Both the position numbers and the translations under genes were made by a program. Source: Ophioderma brevispina (lineage: Eukaryota; Echinodermata; Ophiuroidea; Amphilepidida; Ophiodermatidae). From it: 64,000 nt of DNA. Positions 46,800-58,175 of this stretch are shown piece after piece. Positions within the stretch are counted from its first letter, which is position 1, and each line of letters begins with the position of its first letter. The stretch lies in assembly GCA_023653785.1 (NCBI GenBank), contig JAMKCH010002960.1, forward strand, positions 36,232 through 100,231, written 5' to 3'. Under the pieces are notes generated by a model, which saw nothing but the letters and a program-made list of their open reading frames with translations, ran no database searches and was not told where the DNA came from.

Positions 46800-47940
46800 T
46801 CTATCTTACAATAACAGCTCTACTACAACTCAACATACAAATCAAAGGCCATCGCCGTGAACAGTAAATCCTAACCTTTATAACTCCATACGTTGATTTT
46901 ATTGAGGAATTATTGCGGAGTGAGAAACTACTATCTGTTACTTTTAATCAATAGTGTGGGTTGGCCTTGTTTGAGAGACCGCACATGGGCGATACCTACA
47001 AATTTATTTAACACATTATCAAAACCGCGCGAAATATCTCATCCGCTTATTTATATGTGGATAGTGGTGGAAGTTCATGTACTATAACGCTGGACTGAAG
47101 GTCTCATAACGATATAATTACCTTACTTAACCTTATTAACTCAATAAATATCCCGGGTGGTAGTAAAATGGGGTACGGGAGTGCGGGCCCGTGGAAGGGT
47201 ATCATGTTCAGTCTCTCTGGTATATTAAACGGTCCCTTCCCTTGAAAATTGGCATTAGAAATGTTGTATTCTATTAAATATGTTAACAGATTGAGACTAG
47301 CTTCAAACAATGACTGAGAAATGCGGTCCCAGAATGGCTTCAAAATTGCTTTAATCAGTCAGGTTTCTCTCACTAGCACCGGCCTACAGAGCCATGCCCT
47401 TCTTTTTTTCTTCAAAATCCGGGTCCATCCCTTAGATTAGAAGGTCATTTGGACAGATGCACAAGTATGATAGAATTGTGGAGCTAAAAAAAACAATGTC
47501 ACAGTTGTAGAATACTGGTGGTTCACACAAACAAATTTAGGTTTAAGGATACACTCAGTGGTTCCTCGAAAGTCCTGTTGGCCACAGCCCCTCCCCAAAA
47601 CATGGACTTTAAAAATCAAAGCACAAAAACCACCATCTCAACACACAGCTTTAACACGTAAACCGTGGAAAAACATTCAACCCTAAAAATATTCGAAGCG
47701 GCCGTACTGGTTAACGTATTAGTTTACCTGATACTGCGGAATATTGAACACCAGCTTTAGCTCCACGTCTCACTATGAAACAACTAGTGGGATTAGTTTA
47801 CGATGTGAGGTTAGTGAGTCGGGGGGTATAGTAAAATTCTGAACAAATTAAAATACTTGATAGAGGATGAGGGTGCCCGTTTTTATTTAAAATACCAGTT
47901 TTTAAATTAAAAATCAAATGTTCTGTATCATGAAATTCTT
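46800..47940. other. No gene recognised
   Basis: No domain in any frame. The segment at about 47697-47770 (GGTTAACGTATTAG ...) could be a decayed tRNA-like head but is too weak to call. Confidence 0.4.
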
Positions 47941-47949
47941 AAACTCTAC

Positions 47950-48320
47950 CACCCACAAATAAATTGACAGTCAGGTGAAAATTCAACTGACCATCTAGGT
48001 TCACTATTCCGATGCTCTACCACTGAGCTAAATAGTCAATGAGAAGAGATGATGGTACATCTTTCGGCTCAGCCAATCCCTTTCCTCTAACGTATCTTCT
48101 AACCACGAAGCTTGATGTAATTTTTAGAAGAATATAATCATTATGGAAATCAATTCCGAAATCTATTTCACTTAAAGAAAGAAGCTCAAACGTGTGGGTC
48201 ATTAGCTTTCAGTTGGTAGAGCATCGGACTATTGAACCGAAGGTCCAGGTTCAAAAACTGGATGGTCAGTGAATTTTTCACTGACTGTCAATTGTATTTG
48301 TGGTGTGGTATAAGTTTAAG
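47950..48320. mobile_element. Inverted pair of tRNA-like units
   Basis: The right unit (48200-48300, + strand) carries GGTAGAGCATCGGACTATTG and a B-box-like GGTTCAAAAACTGG, followed by GTCAGTGAATTTTTCACTG. The left unit (47950-48040) is its inverse (CCGATGCTCTACCACTGAGC; TGACAGTCAGGTGAAAATTC). About 160 bp separate them. This is either two SINEs in opposite orientation or a single foldback element with tRNA-like ends. Confidence 0.7.
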
Positions 48321-48971
48321 AGAAATTCTTCATGTTTATGTTTTTACCCACATTTTCAAGCTGCTTTTCTCAAAGTTGCTATTAGGGTTCTTGTTTTACA
48401 GGGTAGGTTTGTAAAATGCCATATCGTCGTCCTTGCATGCAGATTTGATGACCGCAAATTCTTTTAATTTTGTTTCGACTATACAGAGTAGACCACACCG
48501 CGGGCAAACAATCTGTTTTGACACCATTTGAAGGTAAATAACGTCCCGACAACAGCCACGGTGTACAAAGTACTTCATTGATAGGTGCAGACAATTCGGC
48601 TCAGGTTGAGGCTAGAGCCAAAAACACACTCTCTTCTGAACCAGTTTACAAACAAAACAAAAAACTGGACTCAGTTACCCTAGTTATTATCTGGGAAAAT
48701 CACTGACAAAAACACCGAATGGTTTAAAAACGAGTTTGTTCGCCAGTGGCGTTTAATATAATGACCGTTAAATCGGTAGGCAAGCGATGGGTTGATATGC
48801 GCCCATTGCTGAGCCCACGAAATACCAATTTTACTTGGTTCAAATCAATAGATCGATAAAGCTAATTAAAAAACGCACGCGTTTACAAAAAAGTCTCCAA
48901 GCATATCAGGTATAGGCCCTAATGTTGAAAGATTTAAACTGTTTCTCAAAGCAAAATTTAACTTGTTCATT

Positions 48972-49110
48972 CAGTGGTTGGTAGTAAAACGATGTGATGC
49001 CAGCGTATGTGATCTCTGACTGAGTTCTGGAAAGAAGGTTTCAGTGATTGGTAGCAAAAACGATGTGATGTCAGCGTATGGGATCTCTGACTGAGTTCTG
49101 GAAAGATGGT
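48972..49110. repeat. Tandem duplication of about 67 bp, two copies
   Basis: CAGTGGTTGGTAGTAAAACG... and CAGTGATTGGTAGCAAAAAC... start two consecutive units that both continue GATGTGATG(C/T)CAGCGTATG, GATCTCTGACTGAG and TTCTGGAAAGA. The unit lies immediately 5' of a reverse-transcriptase remnant and may be part of that element. Confidence 0.85.
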
Positions 49111-49159
49111 GCCACTCCTGCATGGTCTCTTGTAACTTCTATTTCTGTGACTCTTCAAT

Positions 49160-49700
49160 TCTCCATGTGTTGGTGTACGTCGAGGCTTTTAACATCTTGC
49201 TAGAAGTTGTCGTGTTGTGTGCCTTCTACGGCCAGTGCATCGGTGCACACATCAGTGGTCACGTCAATATGACCTTAAATTTGCTGATAATATCGCCGTG
49301 ATTGCAAAGTGTGAACAAGGTCTCCGAAACTTGTATTTTTTGTGAGCATACAGCAACTCCCAGCTCGGCCTATAAACACCGCTGAGGCACAAGTTACAGT
49401 TATTAGCAAGGAAGCCGAGTAAATATCCTTGGCAGTGTAGTGACCGACAACTCATGCAGTGATCAGGATATAAGAAGGATAATAGGTCTGGCCTATGCAG
49501 CCACCATGAGTACATTAAACCAAATATGGATTGTCAGAGATATCAGTATCTCAACTAAACACCTTCGCTGTTCATCGTGCTATATGCTTCATAAATCTGG
49601 ACCTTAAAGAAGGCTGAGAACATTTGAAATGACCCACCTCAGAAAGATCCTTGGAGTCAGCCCGAAGAGTAAGAGATGTCAATTGTCGAATATCAATCTT
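49160..49700 (+). pseudogene. LINE reverse-transcriptase fragment with mutated active-site box
   Basis: Frames on the + strand give DLKFADNIAVIAKCEQG (49271 onward), then LGSVVTDNSC, RRIIGLAYAATMSTLNQIW, RDISIST and an L(K)KA...RTFEMTHLRKILGVSPK block near 49600-49680. This is the order from the catalytic box to the thumb in APE-type LINEs. The catalytic box would be FADD; here the second Asp is Asn (49289-49291), so this copy cannot be active. Several frameshifts separate the pieces. No endonuclease was found upstream. Confidence 0.8.
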
Positions 49701-51340
49701 TGACAAAATTTAATGCAAAACATCCTTTTTGGTTTTTTTCTTTTTCTGGCTCCCATACAGTCAGATGGCTAACACAAGATCTCCCAAAATAGTATTGAAG
49801 TTTAGTTCATGATACACAACTAGCTGTTGTCCAGCGTTAAATGCAAGCACCTTCAAGTTTCAAAAGTCACTAATTCCACTTCTGGTTATGTGAAGCTTTT
49901 GAATTTTAACAATTATAAAGAGACTTAAGTTTGACTTTGCTTCCTTGTCCGCGAATACATTTATGTGGGGTTACTGAGATTATGAAAAAAAGCATTTGTA
50001 GTTTAGACCATAAGGCTTTGCTGAATAAAGGACCTGGTTCAGTTGGAAAACACAACCTATGGAAGTCATCTTCAAGTCCTTTACAGCAAAAAAAAAATAA
50101 TCATTGACAAACTCCGAGCGAAACAACCGCCTCAATTTGAAATGCAATACAAATCAAAAGTATGAGAAAGGGTGTGTTCCAGTTCTTAGAGACAAGAAAC
50201 AAACTTAAAATCTTAATAATAAAATCTGGATTGGTAAATCCTCATTCATCATAGTCATTGTCATCGTCGTCGTCGTTGCTCACGAACATCGTCGGCATCG
50301 ATGTAATCGAGGACCATGGCAACATCGGAATTTTTTTCTTGACAATGCTGGAATAATATAAGGGGTTACTCGACAGCCATATGAAATGCAGTTTAAAGCT
50401 TGAGAAGACAAAGAAGCCCACCCCCAGTCTAAAAGCTTATTTGTTACCACATTCACGCTCAAAGGAAGAGTGTAATTATCCTGACCATCGTTTTGATTTG
50501 AGGTCCTTAGAGCGGACATGTTCAACGGACAGACTCGGGTTAGAGTGAAACCGGCTTCCCAGACTTTTTCTTTACTGCTGCAAAATTGGGGTGTTGTCAG
50601 GACTTCAAAGAGTGGACTGAAATAAAATAAGTGACGTCTTGAACTACTGGACAACATAACTTCAGGATTGCTCCAAAGACGCGAATTTTACTGAAGAAAA
50701 ATATGTCTATGCTTCGCGAATGTGATACCGTAAAACGTTCAACTTCTTTTGAAATCTTAACTGAATAACGTTCGTGGATTATTAACCAAATTGAATATGA
50801 TAATATCAAACAGCGCGGTTATATCAAGACAAAGTAAGAAGTGTGTCTTAAAACTCTATTGTTTTTGTGTCGTCTTTAAAAATGTGTACGTTAATATTTA
50901 TTTCTGTATGTATTAAGATTGCTGGTTAACTTTTCCCCTGGCCCAAGTCTTGCCTAATTGGGAAGTTGAAGTCCAATTGCTACTAAACTTGGGTCTAAGG
51001 TACAACATGGAAAACCCCATATGTTCATGAGGTCAAAGGTCACAACCCGATGTCAAAGGTAATATGAGCTCAAATACAAATTTTAGAGGCCGCTAAATGC
51101 GAGATGTGGTTCTAGAACCGCACTTGATTATTGATGTTATCTTGGTTTGAATATTCCAAATTCTTGAACCAATCATTTCTGATCCGCAAAGCAAATACTT
51201 GTTGAATTATTGAGTTGCTGAGGGACATTAGGGATATAAATCCAAGATTCTATTGTGCAATACATTTCTTCTTTTGCGTCTTTAGGTTATTTTTTGCCTG
51301 AAGTGTGCATTTAATATCGTAACAATGGGTAGTTTTGGCA
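49701..51340. other. No certain gene
   Basis: A 125-codon frame on the minus strand at 50280-50657 and the opposite strand (LRSLERTCSTDRLGLE) are not recognisable as any family. A (GTC)n run lies near 50262-50278. The frames could be a decayed mobile-element gene. Confidence 0.35.
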
Positions 51341-51349
51341 TTTTAGCAT

Positions 51350-51620
51350 GGAAATTATAGGAATTAATGAGATCTGTATGTAAAATCCACTAACATCTCA
51401 TATTGTCCCTTTAGTGTGTCGAATAAGCGCAGCGGGTCTTCCGGCGCTTCGCACCACTGTGGTCCCAGGTTTTTAACCTCCGTCCAACATTTCATGTGTT
51501 TGGTTTCCAGTCCATACTCTCCCTCGCAGGTTTTCTCCGGGTATTCCGGTTTCCTCCTGCTTCTAACATGTCTAAAACTGGTCTTCTTGTCTAACATGTA
51601 AATGATGTAAAAGCGTATAA
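51350..51620. repeat. Interspersed repeat fragment with TTCTCCGGGTATTCCGG motif
   Basis: GGTTTTCTCCGGGTATTCCG followed by GTTTCCTCCTGC is a phrase I know from short retroelements in many invertebrate genomes. Boundaries are uncertain and no pol III boxes are seen. Frames on both strands here are therefore not trusted. Confidence 0.45.
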
Positions 51621-51962
51621 TGAGTGATGTGAAATTTTAAATTATGTGTCTTTATACTATATAACACAACAGTGTTATTGTGTCGTACTAATACCTCCTG
51701 CTCCCAGTCCTCCTATAGAGCAGGCCGTGTAAAGGTAAAGTTGACTTATCAAAAATGAAATTGGTAATTTTAGTTGAGGCATAATCATTACGTTTATGAG
51801 CAAAATCGGAGCTATTTGGTTAGTCATATATCTTCAGAAGCATTGCTTTATAATTGTCTGTGTTAATTACACACAATTATGAGTCATACCAAGATGTCAC
51901 GGAATGTCAAGGTTTAACTTTCAAGTCCATGGACCAATCCTATGTTCCGTTGCCAATGAATA

Positions 51963-52604
51963 GTGGAGCGGTTTGGACTGCAAAATTGTCGACAACCCCT
52001 CCCCTCGGTACAACAAAACGCAACCACTTCTATTCGAAAGATAGTAATAAATAATTTAAAAAAAATTGATAGTTGTGGTCAAAAACTTTGGTGGCAGGGG
52101 TGTTTTTTGGGTAAAAAAATCACGTTTTTGAGCTAAAAACTTCAGAAAATCAAGATTTATTAATTTCTTAGCAAAATAAATTTTAATCATGATGTAATAC
52201 TATCAATCTCTGACATTATATTATAGATTTCTGTTTTTATACAATATATAAAGGGTCTAGAATTTTAGCCCCAAAATCCCTTTTTTTCCTAAAAACATCC
52301 TCTTTATCACATGTCACCACAACGAGTATTACCTGAACCCTTTATGCAATGTATAAAACCTATTATCAATAACAAAAAAGATACCATAAAAATAAGATTG
52401 TAATATTTTTACTTTAAAAAAAATAAAACAAAATAATTTCACTTAATTTTCAGCCAAAATGCATTTTTCGGCCCAGAAATCATCCCTGCCACCAAATATT
52501 TCAACCACAACCGTCATTTTCTTAAATCTCATATATTTATCCTTCAAATAAGGGGAGGGGTAACTCGAAAACTAGAGCACTTTTCAAAGCTCGGCCGCTC
52601 CGTT
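51963..52604. mobile_element. Foldback element with GGAGCGG / CCGCTCC ends
   Basis: The left end (GGAGCGGTTTGGACTG) and right end (CGGCCGCTCC) are inverted. Within the arms GTTGTGGTCAAAAACTTTGG and GGTGGCAGGG face CCCTGCCACC and TTTCAACCACAAC, and CCCCTCCCC faces GGGGAGGGG. A truncated copy is at 41130-41420. No coding frame. Confidence 0.82.
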
Positions 52605-52609
52605 AGAAA

Positions 52610-53218
52610 TACATGTATGAATATACACGGGACCCCGAATGTGATCCGAATGCGTTCAATTACATTCTTCTCTATGTAATACTCTCTACAGTGTGTGTAT
52701 ATTCTCCAAAATATTATCGTCGGGTTAGGCTGTGCAACTTCAGAACTCGAGGTACAATTCTAATACATTTTACAAATGGAATACCCTCTCATTGACTTTT
52801 GATCTATTTTCTTGCGACCGATTTGGTTCATTTGTTTTGGAACAATGAGCCCTTATTATTTAATTATACTAATGCTATTCTGTCATTCCAAGTTGCCCCA
52901 TTTAAATTGCACTTGCCATGATTAATTGCCCTTAGGATTATTTGAAAATTTGTAAACCGAATCCGATGAAAATTTCAAAAATTGTGCCAAAAAAAATTAC
53001 ATTTCTGTCAACAAAATTAGAAAATTGCAATGCTTGTTATAAAAAGATATCTAAACTATTTGTCTAACTTTGTTAAATCTTCGTCTAATTTAGTAGTATT
53101 CGATATGATATTTTCCCTTGAGTGTCTATTACCAAACACAAAATCGCCAAAATAACATTTAAGTTAATCAAATTAAATATGCAAATCTACTTGTTGTCTT
53201 GAAGATGCCCATTCATCC
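52610..53218. other. No gene recognised
   Basis: AT-rich sequence without coding, RNA or repeat signal that I can support. Confidence 0.45.
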
Positions 53219-53240
53219 ATGAGGATAGTGGCTTTGAAAT

Positions 53241-53782
53241 TTAAAGCGGCACTGGCACATTTTCACAAAATATGAAATTTCTTCAATTTGCTCTCAAATG
53301 ATTATTCTAGGCCATTGGAAGAGCAGAGATATATTTTACACATAAAAATGACACAACACGCCAAAAACATGATAGCCACTATTGATATTAGGATAGACAT
53401 CCAGGTAATTTGTAGGCCAACTTTTAAGTTTTCCATAACTTTAATCAACAAAATGTGTATATTACATGAATATTTTTGACTCGTATTCACTGATATTAAA
53501 ACCACAAAGGTTATAGACCGATCAAACAGTGTGCATAGCGTGGGAAACATCATACGACGTGCGTGTTCTTGTGTTTAAACGCCATTTTCGTCGTCTGCTG
53601 AATTAAGTCGCCGGCGACGTTAAATTATAAAATCGTTCTGTTTACCCATAAGGAAGCTGATTTGGTCTTAATCATTTCGGGTGAGGGCTTTTGTATATAA
53701 ACGCCTTACAACCATGCAAAAATATCGATTTTGAAAAATCTTGAGGGCGCACTATTTTTCAAATGTGCCAGTGTCTCTTTAA
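53241..53782. mobile_element. TTAA-flanked MITE with GGCACTGGCACATTT ends
   Basis: TTAAAGCGGCACTGGCACAT at 53241 is matched by the inverse ATGTGCCAGTGTCTCTTTAA at 53763-53782, with TTAA at both borders. The 83-codon frame across the centre (minus strand) is hydrophobic but lacks a recognisable motif. Probably a piggyBac-type non-autonomous element. Confidence 0.78.
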
Positions 53783-54155
53783 CTACTTGGTTCTCCAGGT
53801 AGACAAGGATGTTCCCTGGAAATGGCCAGCGCACGATAGTTTTGAAAAAAAAATGTGCGCTTGGCCGGATTCGACCTACGCTCTTACCAACTAAGCTATC
53901 AAGCCAGGGTTGGTAGAGGAGCGATAGATAGTATCTATAGGTGTTAGATTCGAAAGGTGTCCTTCGCTTTCTTGGCGGATGGCATCAGAACGGTATATTT
54001 ACATTATACGATTTTATATTTGTTCTGAAATTTAACTACTTAGTTTTCCAGGTAGACAAGGATGTATATTTATTAATCTTTCCCTGGAAATGGCCAGCGC
54101 ACTATGTGCGCTTGGCTGGATTCGAACCGCACGACGCTCTTACCAACTAAGCTAT
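53783..54155 (-). mobile_element. Tandem pair of tRNA-derived SINE units, minus strand
   Basis: Two direct copies (about 53790-53930 and 54035-54155) share CCAGGTAGACAAGGATG, CCCTGGAAATGGCCAGCGCA and GTGCGCTTGGC. Each ends with a reversed tRNA-like pattern: a B box (GGATTCGAACC on this strand in copy 2) and CTCTTACCAACTAAGCTA, the inverse of an A box (TAGCTTAGTTGGTAAGAG). Copy 1 has lost one B-box base. They probably represent two insertions or one dimeric SINE. Confidence 0.75.
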
Positions 54156-54174
54156 GAGGATAGTGGCTTTTCAA

Positions 54175-55440
54175 ATGATGGACTTTAGCTTAGCTTGGCC
54201 TGCTGTGAATGTACGCGGCAACATCGAATTTTCCAAACCATCGATAACCGCAAACCAGCCTACGAACCGCCTTTTAATCAGTTTTATTTTTTTTTTCTTA
54301 GAAAAATGGTAAACGCAAAAAAAAAAAAAAAAATAAATAAAATAAAATAAAAAACTTATGTTTTTATCAGACTCGGGAATGATGAACCAAATTGACATAC
54401 TCGTCTCCTTCACGGATTTGTATGGAATTCAAAACATCCCCCCCCCCCAAATAGCATTCCACCCCCACCAAAAAAAAACAGTAATATTATTTTAACCGGT
54501 CATTTTATCCAGATCCATAATTTTGGATGACATTTAATATTCTTTTCGTAAAACCCATTTTTAAAAAAAATTTCCTCTTAATGACTCTCATTAACAGAAG
54601 AACAAAAGAAACGCAATTATTAATTGTTTAGAGAACCATATTTCCAATATATTTTTGGACAGAAAATGCATTCACTAAGCAAAGAAACTCTTCCTTTTAA
54701 AAGTTCGCTGTCGTTAAATACCATTTAATATCGAAGAGGGTGCCCTCGGGACGGTAAAACAAATTTCCGAATCTCATATTCAGGCTGAGCATCCATTTCC
54801 CTCCAATATGATACCACACATGACATATGGTAGTTGTGTTGCTTTCCCCCTCCTCGGACTTGTCTCTGAATAAAAGGATTCACAAGGTTTACATGTTTTG
54901 CATTTTATAGGTGTTATAAAATACACGTTACTTGGGCGTTCAAGTCTAAAGAATAACGTCCGAAAATTTCAGGCTTTATTTAGAATGATAATACTATTTT
55001 TTATAAACTTATCTTCCAAAACTTATTCCATTTAAAATAAAAAACTGCATGTTTCAATCCCGAGTGAATCTTTATCAAAGGCAAATACAGATTAAATATT
55101 TTATGAGAGTCGCACGTGAAATATTGGCCTCTTTAGTTCAGAAATCACACGAATGAACGAGTTTATCATTACACTCACCCATCAATCTCTCCAATTTGAC
55201 CTCTAATCTTATGAAATATTTTGTATACATCTCAACTATGTTAAAATATTCATTTGAAATTTATTCTAAATAGAAACCGATCAGGGTCTATTATATTGAG
55301 TAACAGAAGAAAACCAGAATCTTAACATTTTCAAATCTCAACACATGTAAAAGTGGTTTTCTATATTCAGTAATAAGTAATATTAATCTTGACAGCGTCT
55401 TCGCCATGATCACGTATTCACTTTTATCATAAACAGTCGT
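54175..55440. other. No gene recognised; flank 5' of locus 2
   Basis: A long A-run at about 54318-54333 and a C-run at about 54440. No coding frame. This is the 5' flank of the exon at 55461; I could not identify a TATA box, initiator or other promoter element with confidence. Confidence 0.4.
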
Positions 55441-55460
55441 GCAGGCTAAAGTGACTTTTA

Positions 55461-55649
55461 ATGGCAACATCGAACAGCTCTCAACCAGGTGTAGATGCTC
55501 CGGGGGCTGCTCTTTCTTCTTCGACCGAAGGTGACGACACGCATGGTGAAATGACTTCAAAAGAGCGACAGCGACTTCACCGGTATGTCTCTGTGGAAAG
55601 ATTAGGAGCCTACAGCGACGCCGTCTTTTCAATCATCGCCACCTTTATG
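55461..55649 (+). CDS. First coding exon of TMEM175-like channel, locus 2
   Basis: An ATG at 55461 opens 63 codons that end at a good donor (ATG|GTAAGA, phase 0). The first 40 residues are a Ser/Asp/Glu-rich cytosolic tail (MATSNSSQPGVDAPGAALSS...). They are followed by a basic stretch (KERQRLHRYVS) and then RLGAYSDAVFSIIATFM. The last part is the R-x3-[FY]-[ST]-D helix 1 signature of the TMEM175 lysosomal cation channel, and the SDA-x2-SIIAT wording matches the first of the two repeats in the animal protein. The splice point falls inside helix 1, immediately before where human TMEM175 continues ILPV. I could not identify the next exon; it may lie within the TE-filled 8 kb that follow or beyond the window. 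The 28 codons read past the donor are intron. Confidence 0.85.
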
Positions 55650-56395
55650 GTAAGAATTCAGCCTGTACATGTACTCTTATCATCACATTTTTTATTGAAT
55701 CCGAGTTATTTTTGGCATTATTTTATTGAAAATTGATATATTAAAATTGCCCGTAACTCAAGTGATAACGCTGAGAGCATTATCATGATTTATTTTGGTT
55801 TACATACGGACGATTTTTGTTTATTAATGTCAGGATCCGGACATTTCTGACGTCATGAATCCTTAAAAATGGCAGTTTTAAGGTAACTTAAAGGCAACGA
55901 GCTTTAATGTCTATTTTCACGAAGAACAGCATATTTGTTTTAGTTCGATTATTTTATTCGTGTACTTCATTAAATGTTTTCGAGGATGCTATTCATTGTG
56001 AGAGATTGTATTATATGCTTTATCCAGGAAATCAATATGACTTTTACGTAGCGTGGATTGAACGCAACATTTTTGCATGGCCCTTACCTGAAGATCTAAT
56101 ACCATTTATATCCGTTGTTTGATGTGAACCAGAACCTATTGATGTACATTAAAGAAACATGGCATGTAATGTGTATAAGAAAGAGAGCGCGTATCATTGA
56201 TGGCCGCACCCCTTAAAGCGAAAGTGATATCGGCTAAATTTATTACACGGATTTAGTGAAAAAACACCAAAATAATGCCATAAAGGCAAAGTTATATAAG
56301 TCCACTTACAGCAAATTCGTGCACCTTATGCGCATAGTCAGGACAAGCATGATGATCATCAAACATTCGATCTATCTATCGGCAATATCCGAGTA
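55650..56395. other. Intron of locus 2, no further exon recognised
   Basis: AT-rich sequence with no frame resembling TMEM175 helices 2-6. The frame at 55907-56122 has no splice signals. Confidence 0.45.
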
Positions 56396-58175
56396 GTGGG
56401 GGGACTGTAGTGCACGGATTTCAGATTTCAGATTTATTTATTTCCATCTCACCAACAATGCATAACAACAATATATAGTTATATGAAAATAGACATTAAA
56501 TTCAATTGAGATGAGGATACCATAAGAACGCAAGGCGTGTGAGTTATAGCACCCTGGTAGGTTAACGTTATTGTTTACAAATTACTCAATGATAGACAAA
56601 AATATTCTAATTACCTAATAAAGTACGGGACAAAAAATAACTGAGCTAAAACAAACATATAAAAACGAAAGCAGACTTAAAACACTCCAATCAAACGTAA
56701 CCAGGCAAGAACGAAAGGTGCAGATGGACAGACCATACAAAACAAAACATTTGACAGCTGTATAGTTTTAAGGATCTCATGTGAGTGTGCAAATCTGGAT
56801 AAAACTGTGAATTTTGGTACACAAGTACTTTATGCATTGATAAAAAACAATTGATGGAAGTACTTGCCACACCCCTTTCATGGCCCTCAGCTTGGAGTTC
56901 AAGATTACACAGGGGTAAAAAATTAAAATGTTCCGATTGTGTTGAAAAGCACACCAGGATGTCTGTCTGGTTACAAGGATTCCAAAAGGTATAGTTTATA
57001 CTACCTAAGCTTATAGTTTGGGAATTATAGGGTAAAAACTGTAAAAATGGTGAAAAGTCCATTTTTGTTGTAGCAGTGGGTCAAAAATCAAAAGTTGCTC
57101 CAATTTTTGTTGGTACAGCTCATAGAATGAAATATAGGAATCTCAATAGGGACAAGGGCCGCCACCAGCTACCACCCATCTATCAAACGGGCACAATTCA
57201 TGTGACTCGGATGTCAATCTTGAGTCATGTGACTTCTCTCCCGCTTCAGAAGTTCACTCTTGAAAAAGACAGCGTCGGATGACGGTCGAAATTCGAGTAA
57301 GTCAATATTTATAGCTGTGTGACCTGTTTTAAATTTAATCATAATAAAATTTTTTTTTTTTTTTTTTTTTTTTAAGTGTTTGGTTATTACCAAAATGGCG
57401 AATAAAGTCAACAGCTATTGGCAGCCTTATTTCAAACCTTTAAAGGACAACTATCCGTGATGTGAACTAAATCAGCAAATCAGAAAAAATAATCAAAAAT
57501 CACGATTTTTGCAGGTATGTAACAAGTACGGGTATAAAACATACCTGCAATGATAGGGACCAGAAGCAACTAATAAGGACAGTGATCGGAGATTTTAGTC
57601 ATTATGGTCCGGGAACGGACACTGACTACAACACGTAATTGAAGGAGAATCGTATCTTGGAACACTGCCGTTTCTTCCTTTCTGTCAATCTACAGCTGGA
57701 AAAGTAAATTATGAGAATTCTACAGACTTATCCTTCACTTTGAAGCTATTCCTGCAAATTTCAAATATTTTTCAAATCACTGATAGGGTCTTTAAGCTAG
57801 GGAAACATTGCACAAATATTACCTGAATCAAAACAACGTTTCACTTTTGACCCATGTACACACCAAAATGACTTTTTTCACTATATTTACATTTTTTTAC
57901 CCCATAACTCCGAAACTTAAAGCCATAGATAGTGTAATCTATACCTTTTTGGAATCCTTGTATAACCAGACAAACATCATGGTTTACTTTTTCATCACAA
58001 TCGGAACATTTTAAAATTTTGACCCCTGTATAACCTTGAAACCCAAGCTGGGGTCCTTAAGGGGGATTGCCAAGTGCTTCCATCAATTTTATGGATTATC
58101 AATGTCTAAAGTACTTGTGTGCAAAAAATCACAATTTTATCCGAATCGTAAACACTCTTTCACTAGAATTCCCTG
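56396..58175. mobile_element. Foldback element, GTACAGGGGTCAAA family, member 4, with nested insertion
   Basis: The left end GTGGGGGGACTGTAGTGCA (about 56397) is inverted at the right end (CACTAGAATTCCCTG, about 58163-58177). The left arm continues after an insertion with GTGAGTGTGCAAATCTGG and GGTACACAAGTACTTTATGC; the right arm has CCTGTATAACC and AAAGTACTTGTGTGCAAAAA. The arms match member 2 at 36000-36960. The middle (57150-57790) holds a T-run and CCAAAATGGCG. The right end abuts the 3' end of the minus-strand LINE. Confidence 0.75.
56420..56771 (-). mobile_element. Short retroelement insertion with (TGAAATC)n-like tail inside the foldback element
   Basis: Where member 2 reads straight through (GCACAGATCTAATGTGAG), this copy is split. 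GCACGGAT is followed by ATTTCAGATTTCAGATTTAT and about 350 bp, then AAGGATCTCATGTGAG. GGAT at both borders may be a target duplication. The tandem TTTCAGA at its left, read in reverse, is a 3' tail like that at 15189. Confidence 0.6.

Noticed and set aside
50280..50657. 125-codon minus-strand frame
   Set aside because: No recognisable domain in this or the opposite frame; left as unidentified non-coding sequence.
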